Below, piece by piece: positions 16,714-26,941 of a stretch of DNA of 64,000 nucleotides. The position numbers and the translations under genes are program-made. A model generated the notes under the pieces. It was not told the DNA's origin, did no database searches, and worked only from the letters and a program-made list of their open reading frames with translations. Source of the DNA: Methanomicrobium sp. W14 (GTDB lineage: Archaea > Halobacteriota > Methanomicrobia > Methanomicrobiales > Methanomicrobiaceae); NCBI RefSeq assembly GCF_017875315.1, contig NZ_JAGGMM010000002.1, forward strand, positions 248,001-312,000, written 5' to 3'. Within the stretch, counting starts at the first letter, position 1; each line of letters starts with the position of its first letter.

Positions 16714-18894
16714 TTATTTTGGGTTTTTCCTCTCCAAAAACGCCTTTACGAATCTTATATCACTGACCGGGACCCTGTCTCCTACAATTGTTTTTATGTC
16801 TTTTATTGATACGTCGCCGTAATTTTTGAGAGCCGATACCACGGCGTCCTGGTTTTTCTTAGACACAAGGTCACATATATCGATGTCAGCTCCGTTTCTT
16901 ATCTTCTCTTCGAGGTGGACAGAGATAATATCAACAGTAAGTCCCCTTTCTGCGGCAATCTGGCTTAAGGTCATCCCAGAACAATACATCCTGTATGATA
17001 TGTCACTGCTCTTTTCCCGGGATTTTTTTTGTGCAGAATTATTTTTCCTGTTTATCTCCCCGAGAATCAGGCCCCCGAAGTCGTCAGCCTTATGCTCCCC
17101 TATTCCTTTTACAGCCAGGAGTTCATCCCTTGTTTTCGGGTGTCTGGAAGCAAGTTCGGCAAGTGATGCGATTGAAAGCACCATGTATGGCGGGATCTTT
17201 TTTTCCTCGGCAATTCTTTTTCTTAGTGACTTTAAGCGTTCGTAAAGGTCTTTGTCAGCCTTTGCAATTTCACTTTTGCCTGCCTGTTTCTTTTTTTCTG
17301 CACCATTAAGTCTGGTTCCTGGACGGGGAACGGTCTTTTTTGTGCACCGTACAAGGGTTACACGTTCTTTTCCCGATATGACGTCCAGGCTCTTTTCGTT
17401 CATAACGACGACCGGGTACCTGCTGCCGCTTCTTGAAAGGTAGCCGAGGCGAATAATCTCTTTTATATAGGACTCCCATTCTTCCTTTGAAAAAGCTTTT
17501 CCCTGCCCGAACAGCGGTGATTTGTCATGCCCTTTTTCCTTAACCTTGCGGTTCTTCGACCCACGCAGAACGTCTGCAATGTGGCCTATTCCAAAAGGGA
17601 TTCCCAGTGATTCCACGCACTTAATCACCTTTTTTGCGATGTCGGTCCCGTCAAATTCTTCCGAAGGGTTCAGGCAGTTGTCGCATATGCCGCATGAAAA
17701 GCCTCCTGTGTCCTCTCCGAAGTAGTCCAGAAAAGTTTTGACACGGCATTCGTGGCTTTCGCAGAAAGAGGTCATTGCTTCAAGTTTTTTAATTGCGATT
17801 GACTTCTGCCTGCCGCTGTCCATCCCGGAGATGAAATACTGTATTTTCGACCTGTCCCCCCTGCTGTAGAAAAGGAGGCAGTCCGAGGGAAGACCGTCTC
17901 TTCCTGCACGGCCTGTCTCCTGGTAGTAGTTCTCAAGGCTGTCCGGCAGGTCGTAGTGGATGACATACCTTACATCAGGCTTGTTTATGCCCATCCCGAA
18001 GGCTACCGTAGCAACGATTACAGGTACATTGTCCTTTATGAACCTGTCCTGGGTCTTTTCACGCACCTGCCTTGACAGTCCCGCATGATAGGGCAGAGCA
18101 TATATTCCGGCAGAACCAAGTTTTTTTGCGATATCCTCGGCACCTTTTCTGCTCTGGCAGTATATTATCCCGGAATCATCCGTGCGCCTGCTTTTTATGT
18201 AGGCAACAACCTGCCCGAATGCATCTTTTTTAGGCATTACACTGTAGCAGAGGTTTTTCCTGTAAAAACTTCCAACATAAACGAGAGGGTTTTTGAGGCT
18301 TAGCTGCTTTTCGATGTCTTTTTGGACAACAGGCGTTGCCGTTGCAGTGAGGGCGATTACCGGAACTCTTTCAAGCTCTTTTTTCAAAACGCTTAATCTC
18401 CGGTATTCCGGGCGGAACTCATGCCCCCACTGGGATATGCAGTGCGCCTCGTCAACCGCAAGAAGAGACACCCTGCATTTTTTAAGTGTCGATATAAAGG
18501 ACGGGGTGACGGCTCTTTCGGGGGATACATAAATAATATCTGCCCTGTTGTTTACCATGGATGACACTACTTCGGAGTACTGCGAGTAGTCCTGCGTGCT
18601 GTTTAAAAGTCCTGCCGAAATGCCTGCCGTTTTAAGCGAGTCCACCTGGTCCTTCATGAGAGATATAAGGGGGGATACGACAACTGCAATGCCGTTCATG
18701 AGAAGAGCCGGGAGCTGGTAGCATATCGACTTTCCTCCCCCTGTTGCAATTACTGCAAGGACATCCCGCCCGTTTAAAACCGCGTTTATTATATCTTTCT
18801 GGTAGGGATAAAGAGAGTTATAGCCGAAATATTTACGCAGGAATTTTTCTGCCGTTTCATCCTGCACAAAATTGTTGTCAAAAGCCCTGTTCAT
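16714..18894 (-). CDS. recQ: ATP-dependent DNA helicase RecQ
   Basis: 726 residues, 3'-5' DNA helicase for repair and recombination. Motif I is ATGGGKSICYQLPAL (about residue 50), motif II DEAHCISQWGHEF, motif VI QETGRAGRDGLPS. The zinc-binding subdomain CRVKTFLDYFG then CGICDNCL is complete. A winged-helix RQC segment follows, then an HRDC domain (about 565-640; PKTRDELLAVKGIGEHKA) and a C-terminal helical region with a SQIAAERGLTVDIISVHLE segment, found in long bacterial RecQ proteins. Full-length, intact. RecQ is sporadic in archaea and is probably of bacterial origin. Confidence 0.95.
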   Translation of the reverse strand: MNRAFDNNFVQDETAEKFLRKYFGYNSLYPYQKDIINAVLNGRDVLAVIATGGGKSICYQLPALLMNGIAVVVSPLISLMKDQVDSLKTAGISAGLLNSTQDYSQYSEVVSSMVNNRADIIYVSPERAVTPSFISTLKKCRVSLLAVDEAHCISQWGHEFRPEYRRLSVLKKELERVPVIALTATATPVVQKDIEKQLSLKNPLVYVGSFYRKNLCYSVMPKKDAFGQVVAYIKSRRTDDSGIIYCQSRKGAEDIAKKLGSAGIYALPYHAGLSRQVREKTQDRFIKDNVPVIVATVAFGMGINKPDVRYVIHYDLPDSLENYYQETGRAGRDGLPSDCLLFYSRGDRSKIQYFISGMDSGRQKSIAIKKLEAMTSFCESHECRVKTFLDYFGEDTGGFSCGICDNCLNPSEEFDGTDIAKKVIKCVESLGIPFGIGHIADVLRGSKNRKVKEKGHDKSPLFGQGKAFSKEEWESYIKEIIRLGYLSRSGSRYPVVVMNEKSLDVISGKERVTLVRCTKKTVPRPGTRLNGAEKKKQAGKSEIAKADKDLYERLKSLRKRIAEEKKIPPYMVLSIASLAELASRHPKTRDELLAVKGIGEHKADDFGGLILGEINRKNNSAQKKSREKSSDISYRMYCSGMTLSQIAAERGLTVDIISVHLEEKIRNGADIDICDLVSKKNQDAVVSALKNYGDVSIKDIKTIVGDRVPVSDIRFVKAFLERKNPK

Positions 18895-18965
18895 GAAGTT
18901 TCGTCCGAAGGATTATGCAATTGCTCTCTAAAAAAAATTTTTAAAATAAGTGTTGTGGTGACATT

Positions 18966-20867
18966 CTATTTTCTGTCAGTTTTGAATGTACCCATATTTT
19001 TCTTGAGTGTTCCGGCCATCTCGTTTACTTCGTGGATTGCGCTTCCTATCTCCTCGACCGACGCACTTGCCTCTTCTGCAAGCGCCGCGAGCTCTTCTAC
19101 CTCCCTTAATGTCTCCTCTGTCTCTTTTGCGCCTTCGTCGGTTGCATTTACGACAATGTTTGCTATGTTTGCCTGACCGTCAATTGCCTTTGCTATTTCT
19201 CCCATATCTGATGTGACGTTCTGGGAGTCTGTTACTATATCGTTTAAGGCCTTTATTGTTGCATTTACACTGTCAACAGCGCTTTTTACGCCTTCACTTG
19301 CAGATTTTATGGCGTCGGCCGTATCTTTGCTGTTTTTCTGGACAGACCCTATGACCTTTTCTATATGGGTAGTCGCCTTTTTGGCATCGCCTGCAAGGTT
19401 TTTGACTTCCCCTGCAACGACGGCGAATCCTCTTCCGTGCTCTCCTGCACGTGCGGCTTCAATTGCCGCGTTTAAAGCTAAAAGGTTTATCTGGCCGGCG
19501 ATGTCTGTTATCATCTTGACTATTTTGTTGATCTCCTTCATCTGGTCGTTTAAGCCTTCTATTTCGCTGACGCTTTTTGCTGTTATCTGCTGGACTTTCT
19601 CCATCTTCTGGCTTGCGTCGTTTCCCAAAACCTGCGCATCGTTTCCTTTTACGGCCATAGACTCCGCATTTTTAAGGACTTCCTGAGAAGTTGAGGAGAT
19701 TTCGTTGTTGGACGCAGAAAGTTCAGATATCTGCCTCTGGATATCCTCCATCTTTGAAAGAACCGCCTTACTAAGGTCGGCGCATTTCTGGCTGGTCATT
19801 GCGACCTGCTCGGTTGCCTTTGCGACCTCGTCTGAGCCTTTGCTTGCTTCGGAAGTCCCTACAGTTACATTGTCGACTGCTTTTCTTACGTCATCTATAG
19901 TTGAGACAAGCTTTTTCCCCAGTTCGTTTATTGAGTCTTTGAACTCTGAAAACTCTCCGTTTACAGGGATTTCATCAGAGAATCTTGCGTTGTAATCGTT
20001 TTCGGCGTAGCGGCTTATCACGCGCATCGACTCCCTGAGAGGGCTTGATATCATATCCATTGTCCTGTTGAAGCCCTCGGCAACGCCCCTGAAGTGGCCG
20101 TTATGCTTTTTTACATCAATCCTGTCGCCGAGTTTTCCGTTTATGGCGGCATCCGAGAGATATTCAGTATCAATTACAAGACCCTGTATCGCTGATTTGG
20201 CTTTTTCAAGATTTGATGATATAATAGTCATCATCTCTTTTGCGTCCCTTGTGTTTTCGTCGGCCTGGCCTACGTTAAGGTCAAGGTCAAGGTCACCTCT
20301 GGATATCTTTTCTATATTGGCCGCTATTTTGTTGACCTCATTATGCATATATGAGTTGAGTGCCTTTTCTGCAGTCATGTCCTGGTATATGTAGTAATTT
20401 ATGTCGATATTCCCCTGCTCGTTGAGAATAGGCATCTGGAAAAGCCTGAGTATTGTTTTTGTATTGTCAGGCCATGAGACCTCCATGTCTGTAACTGCAT
20501 TCCTCCGTGTTTCAAACGAAGCATAGAAGTCGTCACCGCCTGTAATTTTTATATTGAAGTCATAGAGCCTTTTTTTCATAAGCTCCTGGAAGCTTCCGCG
20601 CCATATGCGCTCATATTCCCTGTTCAGGTCAATTCTTTTTTTGTCAGGCCCTAAAACAGCTATTGCCTGCGGGTTTGATTTGACAAAAGCTGTCATTCTT
20701 TTTTTGTATATTTGCGCCTCATTAGCTGTTTCAATCTTTTCAATGACAGCGTTGGCGGTTCCTGCAAGGTCTTTTAATTCCGGGGAGACTTCATATTCGT
20801 CGACTCTGACTGAGGTGTCACCCTCGAGAGCTCTCTTAAGGATTCTGCTTATAAGTTCGGCACTCAT
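18966..20867 (-). CDS. Methyl-accepting chemotaxis protein, soluble, with PAS domain
   Basis: 633 residues without any predicted membrane helix, so a cytoplasmic receptor. A short HAMP-like piece is followed by PAS (about 60-175; [19 protein letters not shown]), then HAMP-like repeats (about 175-310) and the long signalling coiled coil. The conserved hairpin tip reads [20 protein letters not shown] and [13 protein letters not shown], which binds CheA/CheW. The C-terminus resembles an adaptation region ([17 protein letters not shown]). No che or archaellum genes are in the window. The sensed ligand is unknown. Confidence 0.92.
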   Translation of the reverse strand: MSAELISRILKRALEGDTSVRVDEYEVSPELKDLAGTANAVIEKIETANEAQIYKKRMTAFVKSNPQAIAVLGPDKKRIDLNREYERIWRGSFQELMKKRLYDFNIKITGGDDFYASFETRRNAVTDMEVSWPDNTKTILRLFQMPILNEQGNIDINYYIYQDMTAEKALNSYMHNEVNKIAANIEKISRGDLDLDLNVGQADENTRDAKEMMTIISSNLEKAKSAIQGLVIDTEYLSDAAINGKLGDRIDVKKHNGHFRGVAEGFNRTMDMISSPLRESMRVISRYAENDYNARFSDEIPVNGEFSEFKDSINELGKKLVSTIDDVRKAVDNVTVGTSEASKGSDEVAKATEQVAMTSQKCADLSKAVLSKMEDIQRQISELSASNNEISSTSQEVLKNAESMAVKGNDAQVLGNDASQKMEKVQQITAKSVSEIEGLNDQMKEINKIVKMITDIAGQINLLALNAAIEAARAGEHGRGFAVVAGEVKNLAGDAKKATTHIEKVIGSVQKNSKDTADAIKSASEGVKSAVDSVNATIKALNDIVTDSQNVTSDMGEIAKAIDGQANIANIVVNATDEGAKETEETLREVEELAALAEEASASVEEIGSAIHEVNEMAGTLKKNMGTFKTDRK

Positions 20868-21262
20868 TGTTTTTCACATCACTAACCGGTCTTTAAAGAT
20901 ATGATTATTATTACCCTTAATATTCTGTTGATTTTACAGACAATAAAAATATTTAAATTCTCTTGATTTTTCGAATCCGGAAATCCAAAAGGCAACCGGG
21001 TAATTTCGTTGTAATGTATCACCCGGTATTTTTGGTGTGTCCCGTGTAGTCCGCAATGTAATCTGTGCCGAGTTATATTTCCTTAAACATTTTAATTATG
21101 AAATTCAATACTATTCTATACATCAGATGCCGGTAGGCAGTGAGTCTGAAGAATAATAAAAAAACAGTTTTGTAATGTGAAGAAAAAATACGAATATAAT
21201 CAGTCACACCCAGATGCAACAGAAATACCTGATTTGGTGAGATCAATGCGACCGGAGATAAA
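20868..21262. other. Divergent intergenic region with inverted repeat and a small frame
   Basis: About 395 bases. ACCGGGT (20995-21001) and ACCCGGT (21021-21027) form a 7-bp stem followed by a short T run. A TATA-like TTCTATACAT lies near 21114-21123 and should drive the TPR gene. A 29-codon frame (21177-21266) overlaps the TPR start and is listed separately. Nothing else is supported. Confidence 0.4.
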
Positions 21263-21266
21263 ATGA
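21177..21266 (+). CDS. Possible 29-residue upstream peptide coupled to the TPR gene
   Basis: From GTG 21177 the frame reads MKKKYEYNQSHPDATEIPD and continues to IK before TGA 21264-21266. Its stop overlaps the next start as ATGA, the usual arrangement for translational coupling. There is no SD before the GTG. The composition looks protein-like but there is no family match I recognise, so this is a tentative call. Confidence 0.3.
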   Translation: MKKKYEYNQSHPDATEIPDLVRSMRPEIK

Positions 21267-21640
21267 AAGTTGGCGTCAGTTACTGGTACAACAAAGGCCT
21301 GGCGCTTTGTGATGCCGAAATGCATGAAAAAGCGCTTTACTGTTTTGACAAGGCCCTTTCAATAGATGATAATGATGAACAGATCTGGTTCAGGCGCGGA
21401 ATGGCACAGTTTTATGTAAAAAGAGCCGGGGATGCGGTTTTAAGCTTTAATGAGTCCATAAAGATAAAACCGCTCAACGCACCGGCTTTAAACAACAAGG
21501 GAGTTGCACTATCTGTTTTGAAAAAGTTTGATGAGGCAGACGAATGTTTTAGGAAAGCTCTTGAAATAAAACCCGGAAATCCCGGGGTTTTAATAAACCA
21601 GAACATTTCAAATGAGATGAGAAAGAAAGGGGATAATTAG
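21263..21640 (+). CDS. Small TPR-repeat protein
   Basis: 125 residues forming three tetratricopeptide repeats (about 5-110), for example YWYNKGLALCDAEMHEKALY and ALNNKGVALSVLKKFDEADE. TPR units mediate protein contacts; no enzyme motif is present. GGAG lies 5 bases before ATG 21263. It is followed 17 bp later by a coiled-coil protein, and a very large TPR protein lies just beyond on the other strand, so the three may belong to one system. Confidence 0.8.
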   Translation: MKVGVSYWYNKGLALCDAEMHEKALYCFDKALSIDDNDEQIWFRRGMAQFYVKRAGDAVLSFNESIKIKPLNAPALNNKGVALSVLKKFDEADECFRKALEIKPGNPGVLINQNISNEMRKKGDN

Positions 21641-21657
21641 GAAGGCAGGAATGAGTA

Positions 21658-22203
21658 ATGCGTATTATAATTAATGTTGACGAAAAAACCGGTGCGCAGA
21701 TAGAGGAGGCATCGGAAAAACTCGGCCTTAAAAAAGGCGACTGGGTAAAGATGGCATGCGAAACATTTCTTGGGAACTCCGGAGGTTACAGCCATGATGA
21801 CAAAGCGGGCAGCCGGGCTTTGTCGTCCGTTTATTCAGAGGATGATATAGAGTCCCGTGACCATGAGATACAAAATCTCCGCGAGGAAATTGAACTTCAG
21901 AAAGACCTCAAGGACACCTATGCAAAGCTGATATCAGAAAAGGACCAGCGCATAGATGATCTTAAAGAGAGCGTCTCAAGGATCGAGGCTATGAGTATTA
22001 CTACAACAGATCAGATTGCATCATCGAAGGATGAAAGAATAAACGACTTAAATCACATGATTGAGCACCTCCAGGCCCAGGCGGCTGCGCACAGCGTAGC
22101 GCTTCAGTCAGCGATAAAACCCGCTCTTGAAAATAGCCGCCAGGAGATTGAAGAGGAAAGCGTTGACATGATCCAGAAGCCGAAATGGATGTTCTGGAGA
22201 TAA
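21658..22203 (+). CDS. Coiled-coil protein with ribbon-helix-helix-like N-terminus
   Basis: 181 residues. The first 40 (RIIINVDEKTGAQIEEASEK, then LGLKKGDWVKMACETFL) resemble a ribbon-helix-helix DNA-binding domain. Residues about 65-150 form a heptad-rich coiled coil with internal repetition (EKDQRIDDLKESVSRIEAM and SKDERINDLNHMIEHLQAQ). The C-terminus ends PKWMFWR, an aromatic tail that could touch the membrane. It follows the TPR gene with a GGAATG SD-like site. A regulatory or scaffolding role is inference. Confidence 0.65.
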   Translation: MRIIINVDEKTGAQIEEASEKLGLKKGDWVKMACETFLGNSGGYSHDDKAGSRALSSVYSEDDIESRDHEIQNLREEIELQKDLKDTYAKLISEKDQRIDDLKESVSRIEAMSITTTDQIASSKDERINDLNHMIEHLQAQAAAHSVALQSAIKPALENSRQEIEEESVDMIQKPKWMFWR

Positions 22204-22302
22204 TACAAAAATAAAGACAATATTTTATTAAACTCAGGCAGATTTCCGACAATAACAGATGTATGAGACAGGGCCTGCCGGTTTATACGGGTTTTCGTTT
22301 AT

Positions 22303-25300
22303 TTATATAGATAAAACCGCCTTTTTTCTGGCCTCAAGTGCACCTTTATGTCCCGGTTCGATTTCAAGAGCCTTATCAAAGCATTCTATTGCATCAAAAT
22401 AAATCCCTTTTTTACCGAAGAGTATTCCGAGCGCATAGACATACCTGGCGTCTTCAGGGTCAAGGTCGGAAGCTTTCTCAAAGCATTTTATAGCGGCGTC
22501 ATAATACCCGAGTTTTGTAAGGGAAATCCCTTTTGAATATAGAAAGTCCGGGTCTTTGAGCTGCTCTTCCGTAGGTCTTCTGCTTTTCTTCTCTTTAGTA
22601 TTCTTCATTTCCGGCAGAGTCTTTTCATCTCCGGCCTCTTCTGAATCAGTATCGAAAAAGTCTTTTTCCGGACTCCCGCCTTTCACCTCTTCTTTTGTCT
22701 CTACTTTAGGAGTGGGGATTTTTTCATCCGGAATATGTCTTTTTTCAGGAGCCTTCATCTCCATGAAAGACGTTGCGTCTATTCCGTTTTCCATCCATAC
22801 GTTCCCGAATTTTGAGTCTATGTCTATTGTTTTCAGGTAGCACATCAGTGCCTCCTTTTTCTTTCCGAGTTTCAGCAGAACGAGTCCTTCTTTCATTACA
22901 GGGAGAGGACTGTCCGGATTTAGTCCGGCAGCTTTTCTGAATGAAATAAGCGCTCCTTCATAATCGCCTGCAGCGTATCTGGCCATCCCCCCGGACATGA
23001 TAAGGTCAGGCTCATCAGGCAGCAGTTTCTCGAGCATGTCATAGTATGGGATCGTCTCTGAAAACATCTCCATATCTGACATAAGTGATATGAGATCAAG
23101 TATATTTGTGGAGTTTTCCGGCTCAAGATGCACGGCTGTGCGGTAGAGCATAAGAGCTTCGTCGTATCTTTTAAGTTTTGCAAGGGCAGAGCCTTTGCCT
23201 GCTATAAGACATGCATTTCCGGGCGTCATTACTATAAGCCTGTCGTAGATTAAAAGCGCCTCTTCATAATTTCCCGTTTTTATAAGGCTTTTCAGTTTTC
23301 CCTTTAATGCGGTATCTGATGCGGGGCTGATATCCAGTGCCCTGCTGTATGAAAGAAGAGCTTCTTTGCTCCTGCCGGCCTTATCGTATACTTCACCGAG
23401 GGAAATCCATACGGATTCATCGGAGGGATTGATGTCAAGGGCGGCCCTGAAGTCTGTTATAGCTTTGTCTGTATTTTCTGTCTCTTTTTCGCACTCGGCC
23501 CTTCCGAGAAGAGCTGTCATGTCGCCGGGCTTTTCCAGCAGGGCAAGGCCGTAGTTTGATGACGCCTTATCATAAATTCCCTGTTTCTGCTGAATTTCGG
23601 CTGTCTCAAGATAAATTAGGTAATCTTCGGCACCTTCACTGGTTAATTCACTGTACTGCTCCAGAGCCTCGTCATATCTTTGCAGTTTTGCAAGTGTACG
23701 GGCCTTTTCGTGCACTGTATCCATATCGCCGGGGGAGAGTGCTATTGAAACTTCAAATGAGTGGAGAGCCTCTTCATACATTCCGATGAATTTCTGCACA
23801 AGCCCTCTTGAGTACCACAGGCCGGCGTTTTCAGGGTTCTTGGATACCAGGTACTCATAACATTCAAGGGCTTCTTTGTGCCGCTCAAGTTTTATTAAGA
23901 GGAGTGCTTTTTTAACCCAGGCTTCAGTGAAGTCTTCTTTTAGCTCAAGGAGCTTGTCGTAATCCGAAACAGCTTCTTCGAATTTACCCGATTTTTCGTC
24001 AAGAACAGCTTTTTCATACCAGTAAACAGGCTCTTTAGGGTCCACTTCAGTCAGGGCTTCCAGGGTGAAGCGTGCTTCGTCAAATCTTTTTTGTTCCTTC
24101 AGGATTGAAAATTTGTTCTCCAGGGCTTCTGTACACCGCGGAGACACCGAAAGCATATGGTCATATGTTGCAAGCGCCTCCTGAATCTTTCCTGATTTTT
24201 TCTGTGCGTCTGCGAATTTGAGGAGGTCTTCGTCGCAGAATTTTACGGAAGAAAAAGCTTTTTCAAAGTCTTTTAGTGCGTCGTCTACCTTTCCTGAATC
24301 ATAGAGAATCAGTGCACTGTTTAAAAGCGCCTCCCTGTCCGACGGGTCTGCTGCCAGAACTTTGCTGTATTTTTCCAGTGCTTCTTCAAAGAGCCCCTGT
24401 GAATATAGTTCATTAGCATTTTTCAGGTCAGACAAAGGTTTCTGACTTTCGGTTTTTTTATCATCTGTAACGGCTGCGGTTTCTGATGCAGGTCCCTTTA
24501 GCTCCTCTTTATTTTCAGGTTCGTCCTCCGCCGGAATATTAAGTTCCATGTCCCATGGAATATCTTTCTGTAAATCTTTTATATCCTGTTTTGAAGCGTT
24601 TAAACATGTTTCTCCGGAAAGTTCAGTTTCAGGGTCAGCTAAATTTACATCAGAGAAGGTAAAATCGTTTTCATCCGGCAGTTCATCCTGCAGGTCTGCT
24701 ATATCATCTTCTGATATCTCTAAATCAATATCCGCCGGGAATTCCTCTTCCGGCATACCACTCAGGTCTGGGTCATCTCCTGAAATGCCTGAATCACCTG
24801 CTTCAGGCGGTTCTGTTTCTATGCCGGATGCCTCTGTATTCGGGACTTTTGGTTCGCTGTCATCGTCTGTCTCAGGAATATTATCTCCAATCTCATCAGA
24901 AATTTTGAATTCTACTCCTTTTTCTTCTGTGTCGGCTGAAATCTTTTCATCCAGAGGATTGTCTTCAGGAAAATCCTCGAAAAAGTTCATTTTCAGGGAT
25001 TTTTTGAATATCAGCGATCCTTTGTTTGGTTCCGGTGCACTGTTCTCAGCCAGTATGACAAAATTATCCACTGAAAAGTCTTTATCGCACTGATCCTCGG
25101 AGTTGTTGCGGAGTTCAGGCTCCACGTAGTTGTACGTGTCATCAGGCTTTGACGGTATAATGACAGGTTTGTTCTCTTCAGAATCTTCGCAGACTTTTTC
25201 TGTTTGCGCCGGATTTTTGCAGTTAGCTATAACAGGTAAGGATTTCGGCAAATCTTCATTGTGGCCGGTGACAGGTTCTGCGGGTATAACTTCATCAGAA

Positions 25301-25605
25301 CTTTTTTCATATGCAGCAGAATTTTCATGCAGCCCCTGTTGTTTAACCGGGCTTTTTCTTTCCGTTTCTTCAGCCCAGGAAAGCATGCCGGAAATTTCCT
25401 CCATTACCGAGTGAATCAGGGAGGGGTCTTCGGGAACCCTGACATTTACTTTGTTATTCCCTGAATCCACAAACAAGACCCGGTATTTGCTGAAAAGACC
25501 TGAAAAATCAGTTTTTTTAGCAGAGTTCAGGGATATTGTATATTCGGCGGGGATAAGGTAGCCGCCATCGCCCTCGAAGTAACGCTTTATTGAGATCTCT
25601 GCCAT
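22303..25605 (-). CDS. Large TPR protein with acidic linker
   Basis: 1100 residues. An N-terminal globular segment (about 1-75, MAEISIKRYFEGDGGYLIPA) leads to a very acidic, Pro/Glu/Ser/Asp-rich linker (about 80-395). About 17 tetratricopeptide repeats follow (about 396-960), then a second charged linker (about 965-1030) and two final repeats (about 1035-1095). No signal peptide or membrane helix is present, so it is probably a cytoplasmic scaffold. The linker is likely disordered. Partner unknown; it converges on the small TPR/coiled-coil pair. Confidence 0.85.
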   Translation of the reverse strand: MAEISIKRYFEGDGGYLIPAEYTISLNSAKKTDFSGLFSKYRVLFVDSGNNKVNVRVPEDPSLIHSVMEEISGMLSWAEETERKSPVKQQGLHENSAAYEKSSDEVIPAEPVTGHNEDLPKSLPVIANCKNPAQTEKVCEDSEENKPVIIPSKPDDTYNYVEPELRNNSEDQCDKDFSVDNFVILAENSAPEPNKGSLIFKKSLKMNFFEDFPEDNPLDEKISADTEEKGVEFKISDEIGDNIPETDDDSEPKVPNTEASGIETEPPEAGDSGISGDDPDLSGMPEEEFPADIDLEISEDDIADLQDELPDENDFTFSDVNLADPETELSGETCLNASKQDIKDLQKDIPWDMELNIPAEDEPENKEELKGPASETAAVTDDKKTESQKPLSDLKNANELYSQGLFEEALEKYSKVLAADPSDREALLNSALILYDSGKVDDALKDFEKAFSSVKFCDEDLLKFADAQKKSGKIQEALATYDHMLSVSPRCTEALENKFSILKEQKRFDEARFTLEALTEVDPKEPVYWYEKAVLDEKSGKFEEAVSDYDKLLELKEDFTEAWVKKALLLIKLERHKEALECYEYLVSKNPENAGLWYSRGLVQKFIGMYEEALHSFEVSIALSPGDMDTVHEKARTLAKLQRYDEALEQYSELTSEGAEDYLIYLETAEIQQKQGIYDKASSNYGLALLEKPGDMTALLGRAECEKETENTDKAITDFRAALDINPSDESVWISLGEVYDKAGRSKEALLSYSRALDISPASDTALKGKLKSLIKTGNYEEALLIYDRLIVMTPGNACLIAGKGSALAKLKRYDEALMLYRTAVHLEPENSTNILDLISLMSDMEMFSETIPYYDMLEKLLPDEPDLIMSGGMARYAAGDYEGALISFRKAAGLNPDSPLPVMKEGLVLLKLGKKKEALMCYLKTIDIDSKFGNVWMENGIDATSFMEMKAPEKRHIPDEKIPTPKVETKEEVKGGSPEKDFFDTDSEEAGDEKTLPEMKNTKEKKSRRPTEEQLKDPDFLYSKGISLTKLGYYDAAIKCFEKASDLDPEDARYVYALGILFGKKGIYFDAIECFDKALEIEPGHKGALEARKKAVLSI

Positions 25606-25814
25606 TTAATCATCTGACCATTATATTGATTAAATCTTATAAATATTCAAAATTACTTTGTATATATCAATTTAGAGTATCGGTTCTCTAATAAAAAAAA
25701 TTTTGCATATAGATATATTTATGAAAATAATATATGTCAAAAATTTGGAAAAAGAAATTTTATTTCGCAAGGTATCATATTCTCTTTTAAATGTACCGGG
25801 ATTTTCCGCAAATT

Positions 25815-26393
25815 TCACCTTTTTTTCTGGCCTGACCTGTGGGTATTGCTCACAAGTTTGAGTATTTTTTCTCCGATTTCAATGCATTTTTCCGTTGAAC
25901 GTTCATCGTTTATTACATCGCCTTCACCAAAGCCTCTTCCCGCGACAAAACCCAGGGACGAGAATCCGTGGGTGTTTGCAAATCCTTCGAGTGTTTCAAG
26001 TGTCCTTTCGCCGCCCCTGTCGGCACAGACGGATACGACTACGGCGTTTTTGCCGGCAAGTTTTCTGTCGTGGTAAAGGGAATATGTCCTGTCAATAAGG
26101 TTTTTTACCTGACCGCTGACGTCATAGAAATACGTAGGAGACCCTATCACAAGGACATCGCATCCGGTCATTTTTTCTGCTATTGTATCCCAGTCGTCTT
26201 TTAATATACACCACTTTTTCTCCCTGCATTTTTCGCATCCTGTGCAGGGTGATATTTTAAGGCCTGAAAGCGACAGGTAATCTGTCTCAAATTCAGAGCA
26301 GCCTTCGTCTTTTACATAGTCAAGGATTTTTTTTACGAGAACTGATGTGTTTCCGGTTTTACGCATGCTTCCGCAGATGCCAAGAACTTTCAT
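25815..26393 (-). CDS. Iron-sulfur flavoprotein (flavodoxin-like)
   Basis: 192 residues. The FMN-binding loop is GSMRKTGNTSVL, and the compact cluster motif CTGCEKCREKKWC (C-x2-C-x2-C-x5-C) is typical of the Isf family of methanogens, which carries FMN and a [4Fe-4S] cluster. GSPTYFYDVSGQVKNLIDR is the conserved second flavin-binding segment. Family members reduce oxygen and peroxide using ferredoxin electrons; this is known for Methanosarcina Isf and inferred here. Monocistronic in appearance; upstream sequence is very AT-rich. Confidence 0.88.
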   Translation of the reverse strand: MKVLGICGSMRKTGNTSVLVKKILDYVKDEGCSEFETDYLSLSGLKISPCTGCEKCREKKWCILKDDWDTIAEKMTGCDVLVIGSPTYFYDVSGQVKNLIDRTYSLYHDRKLAGKNAVVVSVCADRGGERTLETLEGFANTHGFSSLGFVAGRGFGEGDVINDERSTEKCIEIGEKILKLVSNTHRSGQKKR

Positions 26394-26468
26394 ATCTTTA
26401 TTCTTGGTGTGATCTTAGAAAATCTTTGGCATAAATGACGAGAATCCTCTTCCCTTAAAAGTATCGGC

Positions 26469-26915
26469 TTATAATTTAAATTGCGGGGTGGCTGTTGAAG
26501 GGGAGAGGCCAAGAGATCTGAATATCCCTGTCAGCTCGTCATGTGGGTCATTTTCCCTGTAAAACAGATGGGACCTGCACATGCAGTCGGTACAGCCGAA
26601 ATTTTCAACGGATTTGCCTTTTGCCATCATTCCCGCCGCCTGGCACTCAAATCTTTCTTTTGTAGGGGCATATACTGCATAAACAGGTCTGAACTTTTCT
26701 GAAAGGAGCAGGTAATCTATGTGCCAGTGGGGTTTTCTGTCCTTTCTCTCTGCAAGGGAAAAGTGTCTTTCAACCCTTGAAAGACCGCCGCTTCCAAGCG
26801 CCGAACCTGCATATATGTGCCAGCCTTCTTTGAAACCGATATTTCCAAGGGCGCCAACTTTTATGCAGGCTTCCCTGTTTCTGAATACTATGAAATATAT
26901 CCCCTTTTCAGCCAT
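26469..26915 (-). CDS. DUF123 protein, GIY-YIG related
   Basis: 148 residues. DUF123 (COG1833) is seen in archaea alone or fused to endonuclease III. Motifs: GIYFIVFRN, WHIYAGSALGSGGLSRVERH and KPHWHIDYLL, with CxCRSHLFY near the C-terminus. The fold is thought to be related to GIY-YIG nucleases, but activity is not established. The gap to the following minus-strand gene is only 26 bp, so it may be cotranscribed with the metallo-hydrolase at 26942. Confidence 0.85.
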   Translation of the reverse strand: MAEKGIYFIVFRNREACIKVGALGNIGFKEGWHIYAGSALGSGGLSRVERHFSLAERKDRKPHWHIDYLLLSEKFRPVYAVYAPTKERFECQAAGMMAKGKSVENFGCTDCMCRSHLFYRENDPHDELTGIFRSLGLSPSTATPQFKL

Positions 26916-26941
26916 AATCAGTTCAGATTGTTTTTTTTTTG

